From assembly GCA_934167175.1 (NCBI GenBank), contig CAKPKF010000016.1:1-31768 (forward strand): a stretch of 31,768 nt of DNA. The letters are read 5' to 3'. This document shows, piece after piece, positions 1-6,800 of the stretch. Position numbers and translations under genes: made by a program. This DNA is from an uncultured Clostridia bacterium. Lineage in GTDB: Bacteria > Bacillota > Clostridia > TANB77 > CAG-508. The notes under the pieces are model-generated. The model did not search any database. It was not told the origin of the DNA and saw nothing but the letters and a program-made list of their open reading frames with translations. How positions within the stretch are numbered: position 1 is the first letter of the stretch; each line of letters starts with the position of its first letter.

Positions 1-236
1 GTGGAAGACATACACCATTCTTTAATGGATACAGACCACAATTCTATTTCAGAACAACTGACGTTACAGGTGTTATTGAATTACCAGCAGGTGTTGAAAT
101 GGTAATGCCAGGTGACAACGTTGCTATGACTATAGAATTAATCACACCAATAGCAATTGAAAAAGGATTAAGATTCGCTATTCGTGAAGGTGGTAGAACA
201 GTAGGTTCTGGTATAGTTTCAGATATAATCGAATAA
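1..236 (+). CDS. tuf: Elongation factor Tu, C-terminal fragment (5' end outside window)
   Basis: Only the last 77 codons are present, read in the frame beginning at base 3 and ending in TAA at 234-236. The peptide contains GRHTPFFNGYRPQFYFRTTD, PGDNVAMTIELI and RFAIREGGRTVGSG, which are hallmark segments of EF-Tu domain 3. EF-Tu is the GTPase that brings aminoacyl-tRNA to the ribosome; the GTPase domain lies upstream of the window. The codons are more C-ending (ttc, gac, aac) than in most neighbours, as expected for a very highly expressed gene. A hairpin terminator follows 18 bases after the stop, so tuf ends its transcription unit here. Confidence 0.97.
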   Translation, partial: GRHTPFFNGYRPQFYFRTTDVTGVIELPAGVEMVMPGDNVAMTIELITPIAIEKGLRFAIREGGRTVGSGIVSDIIE

Positions 237-254
237 AATATTATTATAAATCAA

Positions 255-290
255 AAATAAAGTTTCCTAGAAATAGGAAACTTTATTTTT
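255..290 (+). terminator. Rho-independent terminator of tuf
   Basis: A perfect 15-bp stem (255-269 with 274-288) closes a 4-base loop and ends in a T-rich arm (TTTATTTTT). It lies directly behind the tuf stop codon. Confidence 0.9.
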
Positions 291-499
291 GTGACATTTT
301 TTTTAAAACATAAAGCCAATATATAAATCTACTTTACATTGAAGTTTGAAAAAATATAAAGTAGGGATGTTAACTAAACAGATATTCTAACTAATTAATC
401 AAATAGTAAGATACTTGTATATAAAAAAATAAAAGTTACATATTTAAGTATGATACCAAACTAATTGCAACATAATTCTATTTTTCTGTAATTACTCTA
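291..499. other. Intergenic region between tuf and plsX, no gene seen
   Basis: This AT-rich stretch has no ORF with a ribosome binding site. The only structure noted is an 8-bp inverted repeat, CTACTTTA (329-336) with TAAAGTAG (357-364), separated by 20 bases. No convincing FapR-type operator was found, although plsX and acpP are FapR targets in Bacillus. Confidence 0.5.
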
Positions 500-528
500 T
501 TGATTTTTTTTTGAAATAATAATAAAAT
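500..528 (+). promoter_or_regulatory. Candidate sigma-A promoter of plsX
   Basis: TTGATT (500-505), a 17-base spacer and TAAAAT (523-528) precede plsX by about 40 bases. Each hexamer is a partial match to the consensus, and the surrounding sequence is so AT-rich that other placements are possible. Confidence 0.4.
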
Positions 529-569
529 AATAAAAGTAATCATAATATATAAAAACTAGGGGGAGTATA

Positions 570-1586
570 ATGATAATTTTATTAGATGCAATGGGTGGAG
601 ATAATGCACCTGATGCTACTATCAAAGGGGCAGTAAAGGCTATAAATCAAATAGAGGCAGAAGTATGGCTAATAGGTAAAGAAGATGTAATAAATAACAA
701 AATAAAAGAATTTTATGGAAAAGATAATATACAAGAAATATCAGACAGGTTAAAAATATATAATACAACAGAAACAATAGAAATGTGTGATATACCAACT
801 CAAGCAATAAAAGGGAAAAAAGATTCATCTATGGTTGTTGGTTTTAACCTGTTAAAAGAAGGAAAAGGAGATGTCTTTATATCAGCAGGAAACTCTGGTG
901 CATTGCTAACTGGAGCAACTCTTCTTGTTGGAAGGATAAAAGGAATAAATAGACCAGCACTTGCAGGAATATTACCAGCATACAAAAAAAGACTATTGTT
1001 AATAGACGCAGGTTCAAATACAAACTGCAAGCCAATTAATTTATTGCAGTTTGCACAAATGTCTACTATATATTTAAGAAATACCTTTGAAATTGAAAAA
1101 CCGGCAATAGGCCTTTTAAATATAGGAACAGAAGAAACAAAAGGGAATGACTTAGTTAAGGAATCATACAAATTATTAAAAGAAAAGTCAGAAGAACTAA
1201 ATATTAATTTTGTAGGAAATGTTGAAGGAAGAGATTGCTTTTCTGGAAAAATTGATGCGATTGTTACAGATGGATTCACTGGAAATGTATTTTTAAAAAC
1301 AATAGAAGGATTTGGAAAATTAGTAAAACAGTCATTAACAGATAGTTTAACACCAAATACATTATCAAAAATTGCAGTTGTGCCTGCATTGCCAGGTATA
1401 AAAAGATTTGCTAAAACAATGGACTATAAAGAATATGGAGGAGCACTATTTTTGGGAGTAAAAAGGCCAGTAGTAAAGGCTCATGGAAGCAGTGATGAAA
1501 AACTATTCGAATTTACGATAAAACAAGCTGAAGATTTTGTAAAAAATAGAGCAGTGGAAAAAATAATAGAAGAATTTGAAAAATAA
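570..1586 (+). CDS. plsX: Phosphate acyltransferase PlsX
   Basis: This 338-residue protein has the usual length of PlsX, the peripheral membrane enzyme that converts acyl-ACP and phosphate into acyl-phosphate for phospholipid synthesis. The N-terminus LLDAMGGDNAPDATIKGA and the segment SAGNSGALL near residue 106 are characteristic of the family. The start ATG at 570 follows a clear ribosome binding site (AGGGGGAG, 557-564). The gene lies upstream of acpP and rnc, the conserved Firmicutes order, but fapR, fabD and fabG, which are often in this cluster, are absent, and rpmF is not immediately upstream. A separate acpP promoter in the 147-base gap suggests that plsX and acpP can be expressed independently. 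Confidence 0.97.
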   Translation: MIILLDAMGGDNAPDATIKGAVKAINQIEAEVWLIGKEDVINNKIKEFYGKDNIQEISDRLKIYNTTETIEMCDIPTQAIKGKKDSSMVVGFNLLKEGKGDVFISAGNSGALLTGATLLVGRIKGINRPALAGILPAYKKRLLLIDAGSNTNCKPINLLQFAQMSTIYLRNTFEIEKPAIGLLNIGTEETKGNDLVKESYKLLKEKSEELNINFVGNVEGRDCFSGKIDAIVTDGFTGNVFLKTIEGFGKLVKQSLTDSLTPNTLSKIAVVPALPGIKRFAKTMDYKEYGGALFLGVKRPVVKAHGSSDEKLFEFTIKQAEDFVKNRAVEKIIEEFEK

Positions 1587-1656
1587 AAAATTTATTAGGA
1601 ATTTTTAGTATCTACAACGACTAAATAGTCAGAAAAAAATAATTTTATAAAATTAC

Positions 1657-1685
1657 TTGACAATTCTTTAAACATATATTATTGT
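1657..1685 (+). promoter_or_regulatory. Promoter of acpP
   Basis: A consensus -35 TTGACA (1657-1662), a 17-base spacer and TATTGT (1680-1685) lie about 50 bases upstream of the ACP start. A short palindrome, GACTA-AA-TAGTC (1619-1630), sits just upstream and could be a regulator site; that is only a guess. Confidence 0.55.
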
Positions 1686-1733
1686 TTATTAATAAAGTAA
1701 TAAGGAATTTGAGAGGGGGTGCAATATAGTACA

Positions 1734-1973
1734 ATGAATCCAGAAGAGATATTTGAAAAAGTAAAAGGAATTATAGTAGAGCAATTAGGAGTATCAGAGG
1801 GAACAGTTAATTTAGATGCATCTTTTATAGATGATTTAGGTGCAGATTCATTAGATATAGTTGAATTAATAATGGCGCTTGAAGAAGAATTCGACTTAGA
1901 AATACCAGATAGCGATGCTGAAAAAATTGTTACAGTTAACGATGTTGTAGAATATATAAAAGATAATTCATAA
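1734..1973 (+). CDS. acpP: Acyl carrier protein
   Basis: This is a 79-residue acidic protein with the ACP phosphopantetheine site DDLGADSLDIVELIM, where the Ser of DSL carries the 4'-phosphopantetheine arm that shuttles fatty acyl chains. The ATG at 1734 gives a normal ACP length and N-terminus (MNPEEIFEKVKGII). An in-frame GTG at 1719 is embedded in the GAGAGGGGGTG ribosome binding site and is unlikely to be the start. It lies between plsX and rnc, has its own promoter upstream and a terminator downstream, so it can be made as a short abundant transcript. Confidence 0.96.
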   Translation: MNPEEIFEKVKGIIVEQLGVSEGTVNLDASFIDDLGADSLDIVELIMALEEEFDLEIPDSDAEKIVTVNDVVEYIKDNS

Positions 1974-1986
1974 GACAAAAAAATTT

Positions 1987-2012
1987 GAAAGGTTTTAGAC
2001 CTTTCTTTTTTT
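1987..2012 (+). terminator. Terminator after acpP
   Basis: GAAAGGT (1987-1993) pairs with ACCTTTC (1999-2005) over a 5-base loop and is followed by a run of seven T. It separates acpP from rnc. Confidence 0.8.
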
Positions 2013-2019
2013 AAAACTA

Positions 2020-2048
2020 TTTTCAAAACGGCAAAAAAAGTATATAAT
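2020..2048 (+). promoter_or_regulatory. Candidate promoter of rnc
   Basis: A perfect -10 hexamer TATAAT (2043-2048) lies 17 bases after a weak -35 (TTTTCA, 2020-2025), between the acpP terminator and rnc. The -10 is the main evidence. Confidence 0.45.
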
Positions 2049-2066
2049 ATATAGCGTAGAGAAGGG

Positions 2067-2750
2067 ATGTGTATAAAAAATATGGATTTATCAGAATTTG
2101 AAAAAAATATAGACTATGTATTTAAGGATAAAGCATTACTAAAAAAAGCATTAACACATACATCATATGCGTATGAGAACAATGTAGAAAGTAATGAAAA
2201 GTTAGAGTTCTTGGGTGATAGTATTCTAGAATTTATAAGTAGTAAATATTTATTTAACAATTACAAAAGATTAAAAGAAGGAGAAATGACTAAAGTTAGG
2301 GCTTCAGTTGTATGCGAAAAAAGCTTATATAAAATTGCCAAAGAGCATAATTTTAGTGATTTCTTATATCTAGGAAAAAGTGAAATAATTAGTGGTGGAA
2401 GAGAAAGAAAAGCAATACTTGCAGACTCAGTAGAAGCTGTTATTGCAGCTATTTACTTAGATAGTAATATAGAAAATGCGGAGAAGTTTATAATAAATAA
2501 CTTAAAAGAACCAATAAAAAATTCAAGTAAACATGTTGGAATGAAGGATTATAAAACAGTTTTACAAGAGAAACTACAAGCAAATGGAGATGTTAATATA
2601 AAATACACAATAATAAAAGAAGAAGGACCAGACCATGATAAAACTTTTACTGCTAAAGTTGAATGTAATGATAATTACTTAGCAGAAGGAAAAGGAAAAA
2701 CGAAAAAAGCGGCAGAAATGGAAGCAGCAAGAGTAGCTTTAAACAAATAG
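2067..2750 (+). CDS. rnc: Ribonuclease III
   Basis: Ribonuclease III cleaves double-stranded RNA in rRNA processing and mRNA turnover. The 227-residue product has the signature NEKLEFLGDSI at 43-53 and the second acidic pair in LADSVEA, giving the four expected metal-binding residues E47, D51, D120 and E123. A double-stranded RNA-binding domain follows (about 155-226, ending KGKTKKAAEMEAARVAL). The start is uncertain. ATG 2067 directly abuts the GAAGGG ribosome binding site, whereas ATG 2082 (MDLSEFEKN) sits 15 bases after it and would give 222 residues. The gene is followed after 33 bases by the radical SAM gene and probably shares its transcript. Confidence 0.96.
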   Translation: MCIKNMDLSEFEKNIDYVFKDKALLKKALTHTSYAYENNVESNEKLEFLGDSILEFISSKYLFNNYKRLKEGEMTKVRASVVCEKSLYKIAKEHNFSDFLYLGKSEIISGGRERKAILADSVEAVIAAIYLDSNIENAEKFIINNLKEPIKNSSKHVGMKDYKTVLQEKLQANGDVNIKYTIIKEEGPDHDKTFTAKVECNDNYLAEGKGKTKKAAEMEAARVALNK

Positions 2751-2783
2751 AAAATATAAAATTTTATGAAAAGAGGTGAAAAT

Positions 2784-3857
2784 GTGAAAAAACAATATGT
2801 TATACCTATCTTTGTTCCACATTTAGGCTGTCCAAATGATTGCATATTTTGTAATCAAAAAAGTATAAGTGGAAAAGTGAAAACACCTACAGAGGAGGAT
2901 TTGAGAAAAACAATAAACATATTTTTAAATAATTTTAAAGAAGAAGATTCATACAAAGAAATAGCTTTTTTTGGTGGGAGTTTTACAGGTATAGATGTAG
3001 AACTACAAGAGAACTTTCTTAAAGTAGCAAATGAATATATAAAAAGCAAACAGGTAGATTCAATAAGAATATCAACAAGACCAGATTATATAAATAAAGA
3101 TATATTAAAAATGCTAAAAAAATATAATGTGAGTACAATAGAATTAGGTGTACAATCAGCAAATGATTATATACTAAAAATAGCAAAAAGAGGACATACA
3201 TTTGAAGATGTAAAAAAAGCTTCTAAGCTAATAAGAAGATATAGATTTAAATTAGGACATCAAATGATGCTTGGATTGCCAGATAGTACAAAAGCTGATG
3301 AAATAGCAACTGCAAAAGCACTAATAAAATTAAAACCAAAGATGATGAGAATATATCCAGTTTTAGTAATAAAAAATACAATGCTTGCAAAATATTATGA
3401 AGAGGGAAAATATGAGCCACTAACATTAAATCAAGCTGTAGAAAGATCAAAAGAATTGATATATTTGTTTAATAAAAAGAAAATAAAGGTAATAAGAGTA
3501 GGATTGCAAAACACAGATACAATAACAGATCCTAAATCAAAAGAAAGTGAAGTAATAGCAGGCCCATATCATCCAGCATTTAGGCAATTAGTGGAATCAA
3601 GTATTTGGTACGATTCAATCGTAAAGAAAATAAAAGAGTTCAATGTAAAAGTAAAAGAAGCTTCTGTAGAAGTTAATCCTATAGATGTAAATAATGCAAT
3701 AGGACATAAAAAAGAAAATATAGAAAAATTTAAAGAAATATATGATGTATCGGTAAAAGTGATAGCCAACGAAAATATTAAGCAAGGAAAATTAAAAGTT
3801 AATATACTAAAGACATATTCTGATTTTTTAGATGATGAAAAAGTCATTCTAAGATAG
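2784..3857 (+). CDS. Radical SAM protein, Elp3-like
   Basis: The N-terminus has a CxxxCxxC radical SAM cluster motif, GCPNDCIFC (C16, C20, C23), followed by FFGGSFTGI, and the protein resembles the radical SAM half of Elp3 (COG1243-like) without an acetyltransferase domain. Such proteins sit next to rnc in many Clostridia; the substrate is not established and tRNA modification is only a family-based guess. I chose the GTG at 2784 because the ribosome binding site AGAGGTG (2771-2777) is correctly spaced for it, giving 357 residues (MKKQYVIPIFVPHLG). An in-frame ATG at 2766 would put the ribosome binding site inside the gene. Confidence 0.88.
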   Translation: MKKQYVIPIFVPHLGCPNDCIFCNQKSISGKVKTPTEEDLRKTINIFLNNFKEEDSYKEIAFFGGSFTGIDVELQENFLKVANEYIKSKQVDSIRISTRPDYINKDILKMLKKYNVSTIELGVQSANDYILKIAKRGHTFEDVKKASKLIRRYRFKLGHQMMLGLPDSTKADEIATAKALIKLKPKMMRIYPVLVIKNTMLAKYYEEGKYEPLTLNQAVERSKELIYLFNKKKIKVIRVGLQNTDTITDPKSKESEVIAGPYHPAFRQLVESSIWYDSIVKKIKEFNVKVKEASVEVNPIDVNNAIGHKKENIEKFKEIYDVSVKVIANENIKQGKLKVNILKTYSDFLDDEKVILR

Positions 3858-3875
3858 TAATAATAGAATAAGAAT

Positions 3876-3904
3876 CCTATATTTACAAATAATTGTAATA
3901 TAGG
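3876..3904 (+). promoter_or_regulatory. Hairpin overlapping the ribosome binding site of the YitT gene
   Basis: CCTATATTTACAA (3876-3888) pairs with TTGTAATATAGG (3893-3904) around a 4-base loop with one bulged base. The 3' arm includes the AGG of the Shine-Dalgarno AGGTGA (3902-3907), so the fold would mask translation initiation at 3912. There is no T-run, so it is not an intrinsic terminator. Confidence 0.45.
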
Positions 3905-3911
3905 TGATTAT

Positions 3912-4760
3912 ATGAAAGAAAAAATAAAAAATTATACTATTGACATTTTATTAATAATATTAGGTAGTTCAATGATGGCGATTGCAACTAATTATTTATT
4001 GCTTCCAAATCAATTATCATCTGGTGGATTTGCCGGAATAGTAACAATAACATACTATTTATTCAAATGGCCATTAGGAATAGTTATGCTATGCTTAAAT
4101 TTACCATTCTTTGTACTATGCTTTATAAAAAACGGAAAAGAATTTTTTATAAAAACAATAATAGGTAGTATTTCATTATCAATATTTTTAGATTTATTCA
4201 AAGTCTACCATGCAATAACAACAGACAGATTTTTAGCTTGTGTGTATGGTGGAATAATAATGGGGATTGGGTTAGCAATAGTATTAAAAGCAGATTCGTC
4301 TACAGGTGGAACTGATTTAATTTCAAATATAATAAGAGCTTATAAAGCAAATATAAGTACAAGTAATATAATTGTTATAATTGATGTAATAATAGTAGGA
4401 TTAAACATTATAGTTTTTGGTGATATAGAGATTGGGTTATATTCAGGAATAACTATATATATAATGGGAAAAATGATAGATATAATATTTGAAGGTATAT
4501 ATTTTACAAAAATGATATTTATAATTTCTAAAGATAATGAAGAAATAGCAAAGCAGATAAACAAACAGATAAAAAGAGGAGTTACAGGGTTATATGGAAA
4601 AGGCATATATACAGATGAAAGCAGAATGATATTATTATGTGCAGCGAATAGAAAAGATTCAATAAACATAAAGAAAATAGCCAAGCAAATAGATAAAAAA
4701 GCATTCATAATAATATCAAATGCTAGAGAAGTTGTTGGAATAGGATTTAAAAAGGAGTGA
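3912..4760 (+). CDS. YitT family membrane protein (DUF161/DUF2179)
   Basis: The 282-residue protein has about six hydrophobic segments (roughly residues 8-28, 50-72, 78-97, 106-126, 150-168 and 172-190) with typical YitT motifs such as NQLSSGGFAGI and SSTGGTDLISNII. A soluble C-terminal domain follows (about 200-282, containing GVTGLYGKGIYT), matching DUF2179. YitT proteins are integral membrane proteins of unproven function, with transport suggested for the family. The gene ends in TGA, which shows that TGA is a stop codon in this organism. The ogg gene begins 13 bases later, so the two are probably co-transcribed. Confidence 0.9.
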   Translation: MKEKIKNYTIDILLIILGSSMMAIATNYLLLPNQLSSGGFAGIVTITYYLFKWPLGIVMLCLNLPFFVLCFIKNGKEFFIKTIIGSISLSIFLDLFKVYHAITTDRFLACVYGGIIMGIGLAIVLKADSSTGGTDLISNIIRAYKANISTSNIIVIIDVIIVGLNIIVFGDIEIGLYSGITIYIMGKMIDIIFEGIYFTKMIFIISKDNEEIAKQINKQIKRGVTGLYGKGIYTDESRMILLCAANRKDSINIKKIAKQIDKKAFIIISNAREVVGIGFKKE

Positions 4761-4773
4761 AAATATAACTTAT

Positions 4774-5652
4774 ATGGGAGAGCAGATATTTGTATTAGAA
4801 AATTATAAATCATTTAATGCAAAGAATATATTTGAATGTGGTCAATGCTTTAGATGGAATTTAGAAGATGATGGAAGTTATACAGGAGTTTTTGGAGAAA
4901 ATGTTTTAAATGTGTTTGAAAAAAATAAAAAAATAATCTTTAGAGGAGCTTGTAAAGGAAGCATAATAAAAACTGTAATAGATTATTTTGATTTAGATAC
5001 AAATTATGACAAAATAAAAGAAGAATTATCAAAAGTCGATGAAAATATGAAAAAAAGTATAGAACATGGCGAAGGAATAAGAATCCTTAATCAAGATTTA
5101 TGGGAAATGATAATTTCATTCATAATTTCTGCAAATAATAATATTCCAAGAATAAAAGGAATAATAGAAAAAATTTCTAAAAAATATGGAAAACCTATAA
5201 AATTTAATAATAAAATATATTATACATTTCCTACACCAGAGGAACTATCAGTAGCAACAGTGGAAGATTTGAGAAATTTAGGACTTGGATTTAGAGATAA
5301 AAGAGTATATGAAACAACCCAAATGGTTTTTAATGGTGAAATTGATTTAAAAGAACTAGAAAAAATTGAAAATACTAATGAATTGAGAAAAAGATTATTA
5401 GAATTTCCAGGGGTAGGTCCTAAAGTAGCAGATTGTGTAATGCTATTTGCACTAAAAAGGTTCGATTCTTTCCCAATTGATGTATGGGTAAGAAGAGTTA
5501 TGAATGATTTGTACATAAAAAATAAAGATGAAACAAAAGTAACTAAAAAACAGATAGAAAAAATAGCAAAAGAAAAATATGGAGATTTGGCTGGTATAGC
5601 ACAACAATATTTATTTTATTGGAAAAGAGAAGAAAACAAAAAAGTAGTATAA
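4774..5652 (+). CDS. ogg: 8-oxoguanine DNA glycosylase (OGG1-type) with AP-lyase activity
   Basis: The 292-residue protein has an OGG N-terminal domain (FECGQCFRWN at 20-29) and a helix-hairpin-helix/GPD glycosylase domain. The hairpin FPGVGPKVADCVML contains the expected catalytic lysine K217, and FPIDVWVRRVM provides the catalytic aspartate D236. Enzymes of this type excise 8-oxoguanine opposite cytosine and nick the abasic site in base excision repair. The ribosome binding site AGGAG (4753-4757) lies an unusually long 16 bases before the ATG at 4774, overlapping the end of the YitT gene; no better in-frame start is available. Confidence 0.95.
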   Translation: MGEQIFVLENYKSFNAKNIFECGQCFRWNLEDDGSYTGVFGENVLNVFEKNKKIIFRGACKGSIIKTVIDYFDLDTNYDKIKEELSKVDENMKKSIEHGEGIRILNQDLWEMIISFIISANNNIPRIKGIIEKISKKYGKPIKFNNKIYYTFPTPEELSVATVEDLRNLGLGFRDKRVYETTQMVFNGEIDLKELEKIENTNELRKRLLEFPGVGPKVADCVMLFALKRFDSFPIDVWVRRVMNDLYIKNKDETKVTKKQIEKIAKEKYGDLAGIAQQYLFYWKREENKKVV

Positions 5653-5653
5653 A

Positions 5654-5715
5654 AACAGATGAATTACTAATTATTGTACTTCATCTGTTGTGGTGTGCCC
5701 AGCATGGGCAACAAC
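5654..5715 (+). other. Two tandem inverted repeats downstream of ogg
   Basis: AACAGATGAA (5654-5663) pairs perfectly with TTCATCTGTT (5680-5689). A second fold pairs GTTGT (5687-5691) with ACAAC (5711-5715) around an inner stem GCCC/GGGC. Neither is followed by a T-run, so they are RNA folds of unknown role rather than clear terminators. Confidence 0.45.
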
Positions 5716-5754
5716 AAAAACCCCCATATAAAATATTATATGGGGGCGGTTTTA
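5716..5754. terminator. Bidirectional terminator between convergent ogg and SleB-like genes
   Basis: CCCCCATATAA (5721-5731) and TTATATGGGGG (5736-5746) form a perfect 11-bp stem with a 4-base loop. The left flank is five A, which gives a T5 tail for the minus-strand gene, and the right flank is CGGTTTTATTT for the plus strand. It lies between converging genes. Confidence 0.85.
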
Positions 5755-5755
5755 T

Positions 5756-6649
5756 TTAGTTATGCCAATGCTCAGTGCAACACTGACATTTTTCAAAGAA
5801 TTCATCCCAGTTGCCATCTTGAGAGTAACCAGCATTATCTTCAACACCATCTTGGTCAGTATCAAAATGCCACCAACATTCGCCTTCTAAATCTTTTCCA
5901 ACTTTAATGCACCAGCCAGATTGGCATGTTACATCATTAGCCATTGGAACTATAGAATTTTTCTGGATACAATAATTATATGTGCTATCATATTTAGAAC
6001 ACTTTAAAGCTATTTGATAACACTTATTACATTTTACTTTTCCAGAAAGTGCAGCACTTCCACCAGTTCCGTATTGTATAGAGTCAAGCTGTGCTGTAAT
6101 TGTTTTTCCAATACCACAATGGTTATTAAGAGCTCTATTTATCAAGCAATAACCAGTTGCCATAGATGCTCTTTGAGATTCAGACTTTGAATGTGTAGAT
6201 TCTAAAGTTGAAACACACAATTCTCTGTGAATCAAATTTGCAAGTAATTCTAATTCTCCATTTTTGAATATATATGACTGTGGTTTAAAATTTTTAACTT
6301 CTTTTGAAGTTGAATTATTAAACTTATCAACAGCAATAATTTTAATTTTTCCATAAGGAATTGTGCCAGATTTTTCAGTACTTATATATTCTTTTATGAG
6401 TTTATTATCATAAGTAAATTGTTTAATAATAACATGAGAAAAATTCGAAGAATTAACTTTATAGTTATTATCAGATATACTTATACTCATTTTTTCATTA
6501 CGTAAATTAATAGGTAACGAAATGTTCGGAGAAAGTTTGTCTAAAGAAATTTTTCCTCTAGAATCAAAGAAATTTAATGTTTCGGGTGTGTTTGCTTCTT
6601 GTTTTTCAATACTGTCAACTTTTATGAAAGTTAATGGTAATATTGTCAA
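5756..6649 (-). CDS. Exported SleB-like, Cys-rich protein (open part of a gene interrupted near its start)
   Basis: The 297-codon open frame has a segment (about 132-175, with LELLANLIHREL and ATGYCLINRAL) that resembles the cell-wall hydrolase domain of SleB/CwlJ (Hydrolase_2), where a glutamate after the LLA helix would be catalytic. I rate this similarity as weak to moderate. The C-terminal 90 residues hold 11 cysteines and a calcium-loop-like DTDQDGVED (263-271). The frame can only begin at TTG 6649, which has no ribosome binding site. Reading further upstream in the same frame gives an in-frame TGA (6671-6673) and then an ATG at 6688 with an ideal AGGAGG, so the true gene probably ran 5756-6688 with a signal peptide and is now disrupted, or the TGA is an error in the sequence. 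Confidence 0.6.
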   Translation of the reverse strand: MTILPLTFIKVDSIEKQEANTPETLNFFDSRGKISLDKLSPNISLPINLRNEKMSISISDNNYKVNSSNFSHVIIKQFTYDNKLIKEYISTEKSGTIPYGKIKIIAVDKFNNSTSKEVKNFKPQSYIFKNGELELLANLIHRELCVSTLESTHSKSESQRASMATGYCLINRALNNHCGIGKTITAQLDSIQYGTGGSAALSGKVKCNKCYQIALKCSKYDSTYNYCIQKNSIVPMANDVTCQSGWCIKVGKDLEGECWWHFDTDQDGVEDNAGYSQDGNWDEFFEKCQCCTEHWHN

Positions 6650-6706
6650 AGCAAGAAAAGCCAGATCTCTTCATTTATTTTTTTGCATAATATAAAACCT
6701 CCTAAG
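6650..6706 (-). pseudogene. Disrupted start and signal-peptide region of the SleB-like gene
   Basis: On the minus strand an AGGAGG ribosome binding site (6699-6704) precedes ATG 6688-6686, then CAA AAA AAT AAA and an in-frame TGA (6673-6671). The codons continue in the same frame as RDLAFLAL and join TILPLTF of the open frame. Read through the stop, this makes a normal signal peptide: a basic N-terminus (MQKNK) followed by a hydrophobic core. A single base change from TGG (Trp) or CGA (Arg) would produce this stop. Confidence 0.7.
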
Positions 6707-6720
6707 CGTATTTACATAAT

Positions 6721-6749
6721 ATTATATCACGAAATTAGTAATTTTACAA
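6721..6749 (-). promoter_or_regulatory. Promoter of the SleB-like gene
   Basis: On the minus strand TTGTAA (6749-6744), a 17-base spacer and TATAAT (6726-6721) with an upstream TG (extended -10) lie about 35 bases before the ATG at 6688. It supports that ATG, rather than TTG 6649, as the original start. Confidence 0.6.
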
Positions 6750-6753
6750 TTTA

Positions 6754-6782
6754 TTGAAAAAAGGAAAGGTATATGATACAAT
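6754..6782 (+). promoter_or_regulatory. Promoter of the addB operon
   Basis: TTGAAA (6754-6759), a 17-base spacer and TACAAT (6777-6782) with an extended-10 TG precede addB. It is divergent from the promoter at 6721-6749; the two -35 boxes are 4 bases apart, so one regulator could affect both. Confidence 0.65.
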
Positions 6783-6800
6783 TAGCGGCAGGTGAAGAAT

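Noticed and set aside
440..480. FapR-like operator before plsX (AAGTATGATACCAAACTAAT region)
   Set aside because: Only loosely palindromic and a poor match to the known FapR site; AT-rich sequence gives such matches by chance.
800..1279. 159-codon minus-strand open frame inside plsX, and similar long antisense frames (for example 4340-4813 and 31282-31686)
   Set aside because: They overlap strongly supported genes, lack ribosome binding sites and have compositions expected of antisense shadows in AT-rich coding DNA.
6671..6673. TGA read as tryptophan or selenocysteine in the SleB-like gene
   Set aside because: TGA ends the YitT gene normally and tryptophan is encoded by TGG throughout; no selenocysteine-insertion hairpin was evident.
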